From: Bombus terrestris
Lineage: Eukaryota; Arthropoda; Insecta; Hymenoptera; Apidae
Length of the DNA stretch: 64,000 nucleotides
Reading direction: 5' to 3'
Assembly (NCBI RefSeq): GCF_910591885.1
Contig: NC_063273.1
Location: 9,486,001-9,550,000 of the forward strand
Part shown: positions 62,301-64,000 of the stretch, one piece after another
How positions within the stretch are numbered: the first letter of the stretch is position 1
Layout: each line of letters opens with the position of its first letter
Position numbers and translations under genes: made by a program
The notes under the pieces: generated by a model
The model's input: the letters and a program-made list of their open reading frames with translations, nothing else
Database searches by the model: none
Told to the model about the DNA's origin: nothing

Positions 62301-62603
62301 GGATCTGGTCTCTGAAAGAAAATCGTATCTGGTGACTACCTTACGGATTTCTTAAAATTCTTTTCGACGAAAATGTCGTCGATACGCTCGATTGCAACGT
62401 TTCAGGAAAACGTGGGATGGGAAGAAGAAAGTGCACACTGCTCGCGACTTCGACGTATATTACAGAATACTTGTATGTATATATGTTTAAGATTTCATTT
62501 ACATTGCTAACGAGGTTTTATTTTTTAATTTTCTTGTGTGAGATTGTTACAAACAAAACATTCCGAAGAGAAGAGAATTCGTCTGATGTGATACCATACA
62601 TCT
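59346..62603. other. No gene recognised
   Basis: Two plus-strand frames at 59579-59959 and 59607-59870 (126 and 87 codons) and two opposite frames at about 60640-61150 (79 minus, 106 plus) lie in GC-richer patches. None shows a motif I know. 61800-62110 is another GC-richer patch without a clear frame. Confidence 0.4.
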
Positions 62604-62700
62604 TCAGATTTGTTCAAATTTTACCGATATAATCACAATAGTCGAGCCTCGTAACAGTGCTAAGGAAATTTCAGAATGCTTCGTACAACACATACAATAG
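62604..62700 (+). repeat. Dispersed repeat family 'D', copy 4 (reference copy)
   Basis: The most complete copy: TTCAAATTTTACCGATATAA, then AGTCGAGCCTCGTAACAGTG, then CTAAGGAAATTTCAGAATGC, then TTCGTACAACACATACAATA. Other copies lie near 3640, 8993, 31985 and 63640. Confidence 0.6.
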
Positions 62701-63639
62701 ATTCGTGAAAACTACCCACGGTAGTTGAGCGAGTCGAGTGTGGAAAGATTTTGGATACGGGTATCGAATTTTAGATACGAGAAAAGGAAGGAAGGTCGGT
62801 CGTTAGTTAGGATTCCAGCAAGAGCTGAAGATCGTATTAATTATGACAAGTTACTAGCGATGATAGGAGTTTTCGGTGAATGTGAAATCACTGGCCGCGC
62901 GAGTACCGACAAATTAGTGTTAATGGAGTGTCGTTACGTTCGAAACGAGGCTGAATAATTTAGGCGACCGTCGGCCTCGATCGTGGACCGAGAGAATTTT
63001 AAGACGATTCCTCCGGCTGGGTCGAATTATCCAGGTCTCTTCGTGCTCGGAATTTCTGTTTAATCTCGACATTAATCTCATTTATCTCCTATAGTCCTTT
63101 CTATTAAATTTCGACCTTCCGATGATACGTAAAAAAGGGAATTTTCAACGCTATATAGTAATTATTCGTCCATTAGTTGATTCACCTTTTCGTTAATTTG
63201 TCAGAGTAAGGAACAATATTTGCTGGATGAGAGTAAATATTGACTATGTACTTCAATCTATTTTATTCTGCAGAAGCTGTTCGTGATGGTATACTCGAAA
63301 CAATGCTCCATTATGAAACAATGGCTGTGGAAACTTTGTGTGACTTATGACAGTCTGCTCCGCTCTCGTCTCACTGGCCTGACGTTGCTTTTTACTACTG
63401 AAATTACGCGACTAGTAGTAGAGAGCGGTACGGGTCGGTCATTAGAGATCAGAGACAACTTTGGTCAGGCACAGCACTCTCGTCAATATATCACCCAGCC
63501 AAATTGGAAGTTTCTTTGCCGTGTCGGAACTAAAGCACAGTGGCTCATAAAAGTTTTTGAGTATTTGTAGAAGCTTTTTATGAATATATTATACGTGTCA
63601 AACAAATCTGAAAATATCTCGTAACTTCTATATTCCTTT
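62701..63639. other. No gene recognised
   Basis: Plus-strand frames of 77 (62725-62958) and 95 codons (63283-63570) are present, without motif or splice context. Confidence 0.4.
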
Positions 63640-63700
63640 CCAGACTAGTTTCAAATTCGATCGGTATAATCATGACAGTCGTATTTAGTTTCCAGAAACT
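63640..63700 (+). repeat. Dispersed repeat family 'D', copy 5 (5' part only)
   Basis: TTCAAATTCGATCGGTATAA followed by TCATGACAGTCG matches the first ~40 bases of the copy at 62604. It then diverges. Confidence 0.45.
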
Positions 63701-64000
63701 AAAATTTTTACTATTAAAATACTATTAAAATTAAACAATTTTTTTATATAATATATAAAATATATACATGAACATTCTCTATGATAAGTGTTCAAACATT
63801 GCAGTGACAGCGAGTCACTGTATCTATAGTACATTCACAATTTGGCAATATCTCCAATTACTTGAGATCAAGTCAACTTGACTAGTCATACACAGAAGCT
63901 TGAAGAGTTATTTCAAGTCAAATAAATGACAAATAAAGAGTCATCATATTACATTTATTTATCTGGAATCAATGCAGATGTCCCAATTAATTCAGCCGAG
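63701..64000. other. No gene recognised; small palindromes
   Basis: CAGTGAC and GTCACTG face each other across a 5-base loop at about 63804-63822, and AGTCAA/TTGACT at about 63872-63884. Nothing else is recognisable. Confidence 0.5.

Noticed and set aside
42010..64000. Downstream Ig-domain exons of the signal-peptide gene
   Set aside because: I looked for the cysteine/tryptophan and D-x-G-x-Y-x-C pattern in plus-strand frames and found no candidate, so no further exons are annotated.
1..64000. Bacterial or viral gene cluster
   Set aside because: No operon structure, ribosome-binding sites or long tightly packed frames exist. The composition and elements are those of an insect nuclear genome.

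Overview
The window looks like nuclear DNA from an insect, most likely a hymenopteran and plausibly a bee. It is AT-rich with patches of higher GC, CpG is not depleted, no operon-like run of genes is visible, and the only transposase remnant I recognise is of a mariner/Tc1-type family common in ants and bees. Almost all long open frames overlap others on both strands, lack splice context and match nothing I know, so I treat them as chance. I find no rRNA gene, no intact tRNA gene, no CRISPR array and no complete protein-coding gene.

Layout: 1-10.8 kb is gene-free DNA with an old tandem array at the very start, simple repeats, and two copies of a dispersed repeat that recurs elsewhere in the window. 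At 11.1-11.6 kb a solo LTR (minus strand) lies beside a piggyBac-type MITE. At 12.3-13.8 kb there are two decayed tandem duplications. At 17.7-18.7 kb an AT-rich 15-bp minisatellite is split by a 252-bp unique island. At 19.4-20.7 kb lies the most interesting object: a miniature LTR retrotransposon (TRIM-like) with TG...CA LTRs, a tRNA-Trp primer-binding site, a short purine tract and a 4-bp target duplication. Its LTRs carry a tRNA-derived segment with A and B boxes, and its 3' LTR is split by a retroposon with its own 13-bp duplication.

From 20.7 to 40 kb there are a TAATCC homeodomain-site cluster, a hairpin-rich block, a probable piggyBac MITE, a 110-bp tandem array and a domain of strong purine/pyrimidine strand asymmetry. 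At 40.6-42.0 kb a CpG-rich promoter-like block precedes the one plausible real coding exon (plus strand, 41880-42003). This is a 41-codon signal-peptide exon ending at a strong GTGAGT donor, preceded by a short upstream ORF whose stop overlaps the start codon. The rest of that gene is not recognisable in the window, so 42-64 kb may be its long first intron. Within that stretch lie a 92-bp tandem duplication, a 3-unit array carrying a MITE at a TTAA site, a Tc1/mariner-type MITE and a dead transposase fragment.

These parts do not form one pathway. The picture is a large regulatory or intronic domain, probably around a secreted or cell-surface gene, with layers of small non-autonomous mobile elements.
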